Virus record (IMG/VR): IMGVR_UViG_3300006929_000139
Location: 1 to 22,547 of that record
DNA length: 22,547 bases
Direction: 5' to 3' (one strand)
Source: a virus
Part shown: piece after piece, positions 14,853 through 21,403 of the stretch
Position numbering within the stretch: position 1 is the first letter of the stretch
Layout: each line of letters starts with the position of its first letter
Notes under the pieces: generated by a model
The model's database searches: none
What the model saw: the letters and a program-made list of their open reading frames with translations, nothing else
What the model was told of the DNA's origin: nothing
Translations under genes and position numbers: made by a program

Positions 14853-17054
14853 ATGATAGTAAATACAGATAGTCTATTTCAACAGGCTATTGAGGATTTA
14901 TCATCATATTCATCTTGGACAGTAGATGTAGAAACGAATGGCTTAGATGCTTATGGTTACAACCAGCTTTGTGGCATAGGCATAGCCATCGACCGTAAAT
15001 CGGACTCAACGTATTATTTTCCATTTAGGCATCAGCAATCCGGGAACTTAAATCCTTCATACCTCCCTACCTTGATGGACCTAATGAGTACTCGAACTGA
15101 ACTACTTGGATATAATCTAAAGTTCGATTTACGGTTCCTAACAAATGATGGGTTAGATATTAGCAACACTAAGTTAATTGATGTAATGCTGCTAGTTAGG
15201 TTAACCGCAGATTCTACTGTAAATGAATTAGGTTTAACAAAAACCTTAACTAGATTTTATGGTCCTCAAGCCGCAGAATACGACATAGAAACAAAGAAAT
15301 ACTTACGGTCTAATAAATGGCATAAAGACTTTTCATTAGCTCCGCCAGATGTTTTGGGGGAGTATTGTGAATATGATGCATACTGGACCTTACACCTTTA
15401 TAAAGATTGCTTAGGTAAAATTGAACAAAGTAATCAGCAAAAAATCTTAGAGTTAGAATATGAATTAACTCGTGTATTATTTGATATGGAAAGTAGGGGA
15501 GTAATTATTGATTCACAATATGCTCAACAAACTATTAAGAAAATTGAAGAGCGGAAGATAGAAGTAGAAGCTAAGATATTTGAGCTTAGTGGTAAAGAAT
15601 TTAATATTCGCAGTACACAAGAGATAGGAACTATATTTAATGATATGGAAATTTACTCTAATGTACTTACTAATACTGGTAGGCAGTCATGGGGAACTGC
15701 GGCTTTAGCCCAGATTAACCACCCATTAGCTGGATTTATAAGACAGCATAGAGCCTTAACTAAACTATCTTCTACGTATCTTGAGCCTTACATTGAAAAG
15801 CCTGTACTACACACTAACTTTTGTAATTGGGGAACTTTAACCGGGAGGTTATCTTCAAGGGAACCCAACTTACAGAACATTCCTCGAAACCATTTTAATC
15901 TTAGAGATAGGAAACTATCCGCTGAGGAGTTAGAAATAGTTCAAGGACGTATAGAAGCTACAGCTAATTTAGAAGAAGGGGTTCATTTAGATAACGATGT
16001 GTTAAATACATGGGGCTTTATGGGAGACGAGTCTTACGACGAATCTGATGACCGTCAAGTTTCTATTAGAAGATTGTTTTTACCCAGAGAAGGTTATCAA
16101 TTAGTAAGCTTTGACTATTCTCAAATGGAAGTTAGGGTCTTTTTAAGTTATTTGCAGAATGATAGTATGCAAAACCTTTTAAATAGGACTGATGTAGACT
16201 TTCATGGGGAAGCAGCAAAGATTGCATTTGAGTTAGATGAAGATGACCCACAGTTTAAGTACTATAGGCAAATGGCTAAGGGGATTACTTTTGGAATTAT
16301 ATATGGAATTGGTAATCAACGTCTTGCTCAGCAACTACAGACTACTAAGCAAGAAGCCGGGAAGTATAAGAAGAGGTACTTAGACAGCATTGAAGGCTCT
16401 AGAGAGTTTATACGAGGCGTTATGAAGGCTGTAGAGAGCCGAGGATGGATAAAGAACAAGTATGGTAGGGTTTATAAGATACCATCTGGTATGAGCTATA
16501 AAGGAGTTAATTACTTAGTTCAAGGTACTAGTGCAGATATATTGAATGAAAGGTTAATTAAAGTAGATGAATTTCTACAAGGTAAGTTAAGTAAACCTTT
16601 ACTTCAAGTCCACGATGAAATTATTTGTGAAGTACATGAAGATGAGATGGATGAAGTAGTTCCGGAGATTATTAATATAATGCAGACTAATAGTTTAGGA
16701 ATTCCTTTGTTTGTTGATAAAGAGGTTTGTACCCCATCATGGGCTACTAAGATGGACTATGAAGATTACGTGACATCTTATGCAGATAGTGATACACTTA
16801 AAAAAATTACGAAAACGGAGGGCATTATGCCGAAGATTACATCCCACCTCGGAGTCACTATGAATGTTGGCAAAGACGGCTCGAATCAATATGCTAGATT
16901 AGACATTACAATTAGTGATATAGATACTGAAATACCTTTAGAACCCCAACTTGAAGATAGTAATAAAGTAATTGATGCAGTATATCAAGCTACTAAAGAA
17001 AAACTATCTGCTCAGATTAGAGATTTACGTAATAGAAACTCTGATAAGGACTAA
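14853..17054 (+). CDS. polA: DNA polymerase I family A with 3'-5' exonuclease and C-terminal module
   Basis: 733 residues, ATG after CTAGGAGAGAAG. Proofreading exonuclease (about 15-190): VDVETNG (D25, E27), GYNLKFD (N88, D92), YCEYDA (Y171, D175). Polymerase: SSREPNLQNIPR near 334-345; motif A SFDYSQMEVR (D421); motif B R472-x3-K476-x3-F480-G-x2-Y484; motif C VHDE (H587-E589). F480 is the position of E. coli Phe762, so the ordinary Phe is kept. No 5'-3' exonuclease domain is present. Odd features: about 58 extra residues (346-404) between NLQNIPR and IRRLFLP, acidic in the second half, and about 75 residues beyond the polymerase fold (659-733) with an internal ATG and ribosome binding site. 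This is the replicative polymerase of the phage. Confidence 0.9.
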   Translation: MIVNTDSLFQQAIEDLSSYSSWTVDVETNGLDAYGYNQLCGIGIAIDRKSDSTYYFPFRHQQSGNLNPSYLPTLMDLMSTRTELLGYNLKFDLRFLTNDGLDISNTKLIDVMLLVRLTADSTVNELGLTKTLTRFYGPQAAEYDIETKKYLRSNKWHKDFSLAPPDVLGEYCEYDAYWTLHLYKDCLGKIEQSNQQKILELEYELTRVLFDMESRGVIIDSQYAQQTIKKIEERKIEVEAKIFELSGKEFNIRSTQEIGTIFNDMEIYSNVLTNTGRQSWGTAALAQINHPLAGFIRQHRALTKLSSTYLEPYIEKPVLHTNFCNWGTLTGRLSSREPNLQNIPRNHFNLRDRKLSAEELEIVQGRIEATANLEEGVHLDNDVLNTWGFMGDESYDESDDRQVSIRRLFLPREGYQLVSFDYSQMEVRVFLSYLQNDSMQNLLNRTDVDFHGEAAKIAFELDEDDPQFKYYRQMAKGITFGIIYGIGNQRLAQQLQTTKQEAGKYKKRYLDSIEGSREFIRGVMKAVESRGWIKNKYGRVYKIPSGMSYKGVNYLVQGTSADILNERLIKVDEFLQGKLSKPLLQVHDEIICEVHEDEMDEVVPEIINIMQTNSLGIPLFVDKEVCTPSWATKMDYEDYVTSYADSDTLKKITKTEGIMPKITSHLGVTMNVGKDGSNQYARLDITISDIDTEIPLEPQLEDSNKVIDAVYQATKEKLSAQIRDLRNRNSDKD
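16827..17054 (+). CDS. possible separate C-terminal product of the polymerase gene
   Basis: In-frame ATG 16827 inside the polymerase gene is preceded by GGAGGG at 16817-16822, four bases upstream, a site as strong as those of real genes here. It would yield 75 residues starting MPKITSHLGV. The segment lies after the end of the polymerase fold: strands (LGVTMNVGKDGSNQYARLDI) then a charged helix (AVYQATKEKLSAQIRDLRNR). This strand-strand-helix pattern looks to me like a stand-alone small phage protein that often occurs as its own gene, but I cannot name the family. It could be a domain fused to the polymerase, made independently as well, or only a chance site. Confidence 0.35.
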   Translation: MPKITSHLGVTMNVGKDGSNQYARLDITISDIDTEIPLEPQLEDSNKVIDAVYQATKEKLSAQIRDLRNRNSDKD

Positions 17055-17063
17055 GGTAAATAT

Positions 17064-18002
17064 ATGAAAGACAATGCAGAAGAGGTTATACAACAACTTC
17101 TTGCTAAAAAAGATTTAAACTTATTTAGAGGAAGTAATGATGCGTTTTCTTATGAGCGTATCCCCTTTGGTATTCCAGCATTAGACTCCCTTACGGGAGG
17201 AGGGATACCTAAAAAGCGTATGACTCTTCTGTACGGTCCTACCGATGTAGGAAAATCTTACTTAGCCTCTCAAATAGCTCGAAATGCGCAATTAGCGGGT
17301 GGTACTGCTGGTTGGATAGATACAGAGTTGTCGTGGGATGTGAACTGGGTTACAAAATGTGGCTTAGACGCAGAAAAGATTCTGGTCTCTCAACCCCCTA
17401 ATGGGGAAGATGCATTAGAGATTGTTAGAGAGATGATGAAGGCAGGGGTTGATGTTATTGTTTTAGATAGCATTGCTGGACTTGTGCCTACTACAGTTGC
17501 TGAAGAGGAGTTTTCCTACAACCCAATGGCATGGCAGGCGAGATTCATTAACTCAGCCCTACCAAAACTTCTTCCTAACCTAAAACACGGCTCTGCGTTA
17601 GTGGCAATCAATCAGGTTCGCTCAAGTTTGGGACCCGTTGCCATAGACAACATGCCCGGTGGATTAGCACAAACTTTCTTTTCGCATTTTCTCCTGCAAG
17701 TTAGACGTAGCGGATGGATTGAAGAAAACAAGCAAAGAGTTGGATTTGATATGGAAGTGCGTTTACGCAAGAGTAAGGTGGGTGGTGAGAACTGGAGGTC
17801 GGCTGTTGTGCCATTTAGGGTTGATGGTGGGATTGATATATTAGAAAGCTTCATTAGAGAAGCTATAGATATAGGACTTATAACTAGAGCAGGGGCTTGG
17901 TATAGTTATAAAGAAGATAAGGTTATGGGATTAAATGGATTGAAACAATTCTTTTTAGATAATCCGGAAAAAATTGATGCCTTAAAGCTTGAAGTTGTAT
18001 GA
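17064..18002 (+). CDS. recA: RecA-type recombinase
   Basis: 312 residues. Walker A GPTDVGKS (58-65), catalytic Glu in WIDTELSWD (E88, matching DAE of RecA), Walker B VIVLDS (131-136), NQVR (184-187, as NQIR in RecA), and PGG followed by FFSHFLLQVRR (matching the L2 loop and the strand after it). The C-terminal GAWYSYKEDKV motif matches bacterial RecA more than T4 UvsX. It coats ssDNA and drives strand exchange, supporting recombination-dependent replication and repair. It lacks the full C-terminal domain of cellular RecA (about 350 residues). Ends with an ATGA overlap into the next gene. Confidence 0.85.
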   Translation: MKDNAEEVIQQLLAKKDLNLFRGSNDAFSYERIPFGIPALDSLTGGGIPKKRMTLLYGPTDVGKSYLASQIARNAQLAGGTAGWIDTELSWDVNWVTKCGLDAEKILVSQPPNGEDALEIVREMMKAGVDVIVLDSIAGLVPTTVAEEEFSYNPMAWQARFINSALPKLLPNLKHGSALVAINQVRSSLGPVAIDNMPGGLAQTFFSHFLLQVRRSGWIEENKQRVGFDMEVRLRKSKVGGENWRSAVVPFRVDGGIDILESFIREAIDIGLITRAGAWYSYKEDKVMGLNGLKQFFLDNPEKIDALKLEVV

Positions 18003-18298
18003 ATATAAAACCTACAGATTTTACTCATCAAGAGAACATTATTGCAGAATGTTTATCTGACATGGGAATGAGGTTTGAACAACAAAAACAATTTGGTAAT
18101 TATACAGTTGATTTTTGGATAGCTGATTTAAAGTTTGTAATTGAAGCTGATGGGGTTTATGGACATTTAAAAAAACGAGATATGAAACGGGATATGGATT
18201 TAATGGAAATTCCATCTATAGAATATATTTTTCATATTAGGGCTGAAACTAAAACACGAGTTCAGGAGGAATTATGGCGAGCCTTAGCGAGCTGCTAG
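17999..18298 (+). CDS. DUF559/Vsr-like endonuclease
   Basis: 99 residues, starting in an ATGA overlap with recA. The arrangement Q11-E12-N-I-I, then D38 in NYTVDFWI, then E49-A-D51 in KFVIEADG, and a basic GHLKKRDMKRD helix, matches the DUF559 group of small PD-(D/E)XK nucleases related to Vsr. Such enzymes nick or cut DNA, in Vsr at mismatches. The ExK lysine is replaced (E-A-D), as is common in DUF559. With RecA and a Cas4-like nuclease around it, a role in end processing, branch cleavage or homing is possible. No family search was done. Confidence 0.65.
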   Translation: MNIKPTDFTHQENIIAECLSDMGMRFEQQKQFGNYTVDFWIADLKFVIEADGVYGHLKKRDMKRDMDLMEIPSIEYIFHIRAETKTRVQEELWRALASC

Positions 18299-18930
18299 AA
18301 GATAGTGTAGACGGTATACAAGATAAGTGGCTTTTAAAGAGTATAGATACTAGCCTCAAAGAAGCACAGAGACCTGCTAGGCAAGGGGTATTTTATCCTT
18401 CTGCTTTAGGAAGTATTTGCGATAGATATCTTTATAATTGTTATAACGGGCTTGTTAAAGAAGAAGAGATAAGTGCTGTAGCAAGACGTATATTCGATTG
18501 CGGAGATTATTTAGGATATAGATATGAGAAATACTTTGAAAAAATGGACGTTTTATTAGAAACAGAATCAGTTATTAAAGCAGATGACCCTCCTATTTCT
18601 GGAAGATTAGACTTTTTGATTAGTCATCCAGAACATGAAAAACTATTAATTGAATTGAAGTCTATTAATCAAAGAGGCTTTAATGCTTTGAAAGAACCTA
18701 AACCTGAACATACGATACAAATTCAAATTTATTTAAATCTTACCGGATACCAACATGGTGTGGTATTATATGAATGTAAGAACGACCAAAAGATTAAAGC
18801 GTTTGAAGTTAAAAAAGACCCGGAGTGTTGGAAAGAGATTCATGATAGGTGTAATCGAATTATGAATATGACTTCCCAACCTGAAAAATGTACGGGGTAC
18901 AGATACTGTGCCTGTAAGAGAGAAGATTAA
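18274..18930 (+). CDS. Cas4/RecB-like nuclease with four candidate Fe-S cysteines
   Basis: 218 residues, ATG behind AGGAGGAATT and overlapping the DUF559 gene by 25 bp. PD-(D/E)XK core: GRLD (D113), LLIELKS (E127, K129), then QIQIYL (Q149, Y153). An N-terminal Cys49 (SICDRYLY) and three C-terminal Cys (C206, C212, C214) match the 1+3 layout that holds a 4Fe-4S cluster in Cas4, AddB and DNA2-type nucleases. The usual RecB-motif His is absent; a Tyr-rich GYRYEKYF is in that place. Such nucleases resect DNA ends to make 3' tails for RecA. There are no other CRISPR genes, so this is best seen as the phage exonuclease, not an adaptation protein. Confidence 0.75.
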   Translation: MASLSELLEDSVDGIQDKWLLKSIDTSLKEAQRPARQGVFYPSALGSICDRYLYNCYNGLVKEEEISAVARRIFDCGDYLGYRYEKYFEKMDVLLETESVIKADDPPISGRLDFLISHPEHEKLLIELKSINQRGFNALKEPKPEHTIQIQIYLNLTGYQHGVVLYECKNDQKIKAFEVKKDPECWKEIHDRCNRIMNMTSQPEKCTGYRYCACKRED

Positions 18931-18932
18931 AT

Positions 18933-19445
18933 ATGGCAGCTATGAAATGGTCACCGTTAATAGCCTTAGATAAAGCGAATGATTTTGTAAGAGATTTATC
19001 TATTCCTGCAATAGGGAAAGAAGTTACTAAAGAGTATAGCGTCGATTTTACTAATTTGATGAATGCTACTAATCAACAACTAGAAGAGTTTTTAACTATG
19101 TTTGGTGGCTATAAAGCGTACTTAGAAAATCAATTAGCAGATGTTACAGCTATTAAAACCGCTTTAGAAGCAGCTTTTAATGAAAGATATTCTACGGCTA
19201 TTTATAAGTTAGCCGATGAACGGGAAGAAGCAGGTAAAAAGAAACTTACTAGAGAAGAAGTTAGAGGTGCTGCATTTGAAAAATATCCTAATTTAACAGA
19301 TTTAAGAAAAGAAATTATTGGGCAAGAGGCTATTCATATAAAAGTATCGGGCTTGCTTAATGCCTATAAATCAGCTTATGATGCAGTCTCTAGAGTTGTG
19401 ACCTTACGCAATATGGGTAGGGACAATACCAAGACATGGGGGTAA
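18933..19445 (+). CDS. possible UvsY-like recombination mediator
   Basis: 170 residues, almost entirely helical and charged. Outline resembles T4 UvsY (137 residues): a short N-terminal strand-like piece EYSVDFTNLMN, a helix with GGYKAYLENQL, a long charged helix with LADEREEAGKKK, then a final helix AYDAVSRVVTLRNMG that parallels the ALDAIKSRG...DMR end of UvsY. UvsY helps the recombinase displace ssDNA-binding protein. Position next to recA and a resecting nuclease fits well. This is pattern similarity seen by eye and not a proven homology; a coiled-coil scaffold of another kind is possible. ATG is preceded only by a weak site (AGAGAAGATTAAAT). Confidence 0.4.
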   Translation: MAAMKWSPLIALDKANDFVRDLSIPAIGKEVTKEYSVDFTNLMNATNQQLEEFLTMFGGYKAYLENQLADVTAIKTALEAAFNERYSTAIYKLADEREEAGKKKLTREEVRGAAFEKYPNLTDLRKEIIGQEAIHIKVSGLLNAYKSAYDAVSRVVTLRNMGRDNTKTWG

Positions 19446-19448
19446 AAA

Positions 19449-19679
19449 GTGGTAGCTAAAACAAATAAATATAGAATTTGGGTTGAGCATAGATTAGTTC
19501 ATGCCATTGAAGTTATAGCTGATTCAGCTGAAGAAGCTGAGAACAAGGTATATGAACAACAACGTAAAGGTACGTATTGTTCTAAACATAAAAAATCTGA
19601 AAAAGTTACATGTCAAAAAATTGTAGAACTTATGGAAACTGAAATTAAAAAAGACAGGTCATGGATAGCTTATGGATAA
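19449..19679 (+). CDS. small alpha/beta protein of unknown function
   Basis: 76 residues from GTG 19449, three bases after the upstream stop, with AUG absent nearby; ATGGGGGTAAAAA gives a plausible GGGGG ribosome binding site. Strand KYRIWVEHRLVHAIEV, then a helix DSAEEAENKVYEQQRKG, then Cys residues at 52 and 59 (YCSKHKKSEKVTCQK). The first half looks like the small DpnD/PcfM-type or dsRBD-like strand-helix modules often seen in phages, but I cannot assign it. Overlaps the next gene by 8 bp. Confidence 0.5.
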   Translation: MVAKTNKYRIWVEHRLVHAIEVIADSAEEAENKVYEQQRKGTYCSKHKKSEKVTCQKIVELMETEIKKDRSWIAYG

Positions 19680-19866
19680 GCGCTTTAAAACGCTAGACGA
19701 CCATGAGTTGTTAGATACAGCTAATAAAGCGGAGATTATACTTCGAGGAATGCGTTACGCTATTGTATATCAAGATATTGATACCTTACGAAAATGTGTA
19801 ACAGACTTGCGAAACTGCGTGTTAGACATGAATGAAATAGTAGAGGAAGAGTTTGGTAAAGAATGA
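19672..19866 (+). CDS. small helical protein of unknown function
   Basis: 64 residues, ATG 19672 overlapping the previous gene by 8 bp. Composed of two or three helices (HELLDTANKAEIILRG and DTLRKCVTDLRNCVLDMNE) with an acidic end. Two Cys (46 and 53) are spaced on one helix face. No family recognised. It is read within a string of overlapping genes, so it is likely expressed with its neighbours. Confidence 0.5.
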   Translation: MDKRFKTLDDHELLDTANKAEIILRGMRYAIVYQDIDTLRKCVTDLRNCVLDMNEIVEEEFGKE

Positions 19867-20380
19867 AGGTAATTGGCAGATTTTTGAAGACCTCCCTGAA
19901 ACTGTATATATGGGGATTGACTGTTCATCTAAGGCAGTCCATGCGGTCTTAGTAGATTCAACTGAAACTGTAATAGGGCAAGCAAAATGGGGAAGTTCTG
20001 AAAAAGATTTTAATTTAAGAAGTCTTCAAATTGCTCGTAAATTTGCGGAAGATTTGAGTAAAATAAAGATATGTATAGAAGCTGCTGTTGAAGCGGCTAT
20101 ATTTATTCAAAACCCTAAATCTACAATGGAGATTGCGGGGGTTGTACATGGAGTCAGACTTTTGTGCGACCAGCATAAAATTAACTGTATTCCAGTTGAT
20201 AATCGTCATTGGAAGAAATATATTTTAGGAAAAGGTAATTTAAATAAACAGGCGATAAAAGAATTTACTATCGACAAATGGGGAGATAGATTTTCTGAAC
20301 AAGATTGGTGTGATGCGGCCTGTATAGCATTATGGATAAAAAGGAGACATAAAGGTGAGCTTCCAGAACTTGAAGGATAA
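19853..20380 (+). CDS. RuvC-like Holliday junction resolvase
   Basis: 175 residues from TTG 19853. The start is chosen because GAGGA stands 5 nt before TTG; the next ATG (19910) would cut into the first strand. RNase H-fold motifs: D23 in YMGIDCSS, E76 in CIEAAVEA, then LNKQAIKEFTIDKWGD and DWCDAACIALW (D151/D154). The helix with GKGN then KQAIKEF is typical of RuvC-family proteins. It would cut four-way junctions in recombining or concatemeric phage DNA, so that the terminase can package linear DNA. Similar to phage RuvC relatives of lactococcal type; length fits. Confidence 0.75.
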   Translation: MVKNEGNWQIFEDLPETVYMGIDCSSKAVHAVLVDSTETVIGQAKWGSSEKDFNLRSLQIARKFAEDLSKIKICIEAAVEAAIFIQNPKSTMEIAGVVHGVRLLCDQHKINCIPVDNRHWKKYILGKGNLNKQAIKEFTIDKWGDRFSEQDWCDAACIALWIKRRHKGELPELEG

Positions 20381-20393
20381 AGGAGTATAAACT

Positions 20394-20897
20394 ATGTTAG
20401 GAAAAGGTGGTCTACAAAAAGTAGGACCTGAGATTAGGCAAGCATTTATAGGACCTGCAAAAAAGAAAATTCGTAAGTATGAAGATACATTTCCAAAAGA
20501 TTTGCCTACTATAGAGGATGTAAAAGCTAAACATGGAACGGTTGTGTGGTGTAAGTATACAGATTGTAAATACAATCAAGAAATAGATGACTTACAACGA
20601 ACTAGCAGTTCTATCATGAAGAACAAAACATATAAACCTATAGGTGAGCAAGAGCATATTTGGGTTAATGTGTGTACTAAGGATGAAATTTCAATTAAGT
20701 TTCAAGAAGTAGAGCCAAGCAAAAACACAACGGTTAAAGTTCCTTTTTGTTTTTCAGCAGCTAATAAAACAGCGGGGCACATAGACTTTACTAGATTCTT
20801 AAATTCTGATGGAAGCCCATTAGGGGGAAACATTGATTCCCAACATGTGTCCGATGACGGATATGGTGGATTAGACCCTAATAGCTTTTATCAATAG
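20394..20897 (+). CDS. unknown protein with CxxxxC metal-site-like motif
   Basis: 167 residues, ATG after AAAGGAGTATAAACT. Basic N-terminus (GPAKKKIRKYE), then C53-x4-C58 in VVWCKYTDCKYNQ, later C94 in VNVCTKDEISIKF and C119. The C-x4-C-x2-N ... C-x4-I-x-I arrangement is like the small cysteine-containing DUF1540 type, which may bind metal, but this is only a resemblance. The C-terminal 50 residues are Gly/Asp/Ser-rich and look disordered. It lies just before the terminase genes, so it could be a packaging accessory or regulator; no function can be claimed. Confidence 0.5.
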   Translation: MLGKGGLQKVGPEIRQAFIGPAKKKIRKYEDTFPKDLPTIEDVKAKHGTVVWCKYTDCKYNQEIDDLQRTSSSIMKNKTYKPIGEQEHIWVNVCTKDEISIKFQEVEPSKNTTVKVPFCFSAANKTAGHIDFTRFLNSDGSPLGGNIDSQHVSDDGYGGLDPNSFYQ

Positions 20898-20905
20898 GAT
20901 ATTTT

Positions 20906-21403
20906 ATGCCAAAGCGTATACCACAAGAAGTAAAAACTAAAGCTATGGAATTCTTTTTAGAAGGTAAACCTGCTAGAGAAATTGCGGAAAAAGTTAGTGA
21001 CACGTTTAATGTACAAGTTAAACCTTCTACTATTTATGCGTGGGCGAATCAATATAAGTGGGGAGAGACCAGAGCCGTTTCAAGGGCAGATGCCGTGGAG
21101 AGAGTTAAAGAAACAGAGACTCAACGCTATGCTAGACTTCAAGAAGAGCATTTAGATACTTATGAAGGTTTACGTAGGAAAGCATCAGCTGAATTAAATA
21201 CGCAAATGTTTGATAGAGCATTTGATGCTGCGAAAGCGTTAGATTTAGGAATTAAAGGCGAGAGGGCAGTAATGTCTGGCTTGGTAAGTTTGCAATTTAT
21301 ACAAGATGTTATGGAAGTTCTTATAGATGAGGTAACTGACCCTGAGATTTTAAGTAGGGTTGCATTAAAATTAAAAGCATTGGTAGAAACAGATAATGAG
21401 TAA
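20906..21403 (+). CDS. terS: terminase small subunit
   Basis: 165 residues, 8 bp after the preceding gene. N-terminal helix-turn-helix (about 7-55): EVKTKAMEFFLEGKPAREIA, then PSTIYAWANQYKWGE, typical of TerS, followed by a long charged helical region and a C-terminal helix bundle (EVLIDEVTDPEILSRVALK). TerS recognises the packaging site and stimulates the large subunit. The adjacent downstream gene is the large subunit, overlapping by 8 bp, which makes the call firm despite weak sequence conservation of the family. Confidence 0.7.
   Translation: MPKRIPQEVKTKAMEFFLEGKPAREIAEKVSDTFNVQVKPSTIYAWANQYKWGETRAVSRADAVERVKETETQRYARLQEEHLDTYEGLRRKASAELNTQMFDRAFDAAKALDLGIKGERAVMSGLVSLQFIQDVMEVLIDEVTDPEILSRVALKLKALVETDNE

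Noticed and set aside
17186-17199. CTCCC/GGGAG hairpin inside recA
   Set aside because: Within coding sequence for a conserved Gly-rich turn before Walker A and has no T run; not a terminator.
18274-18930. CRISPR-Cas adaptation gene
   Set aside because: Cas4-like fold and cysteines only; no repeats, cas1 or cas2, and recombination neighbours explain it.
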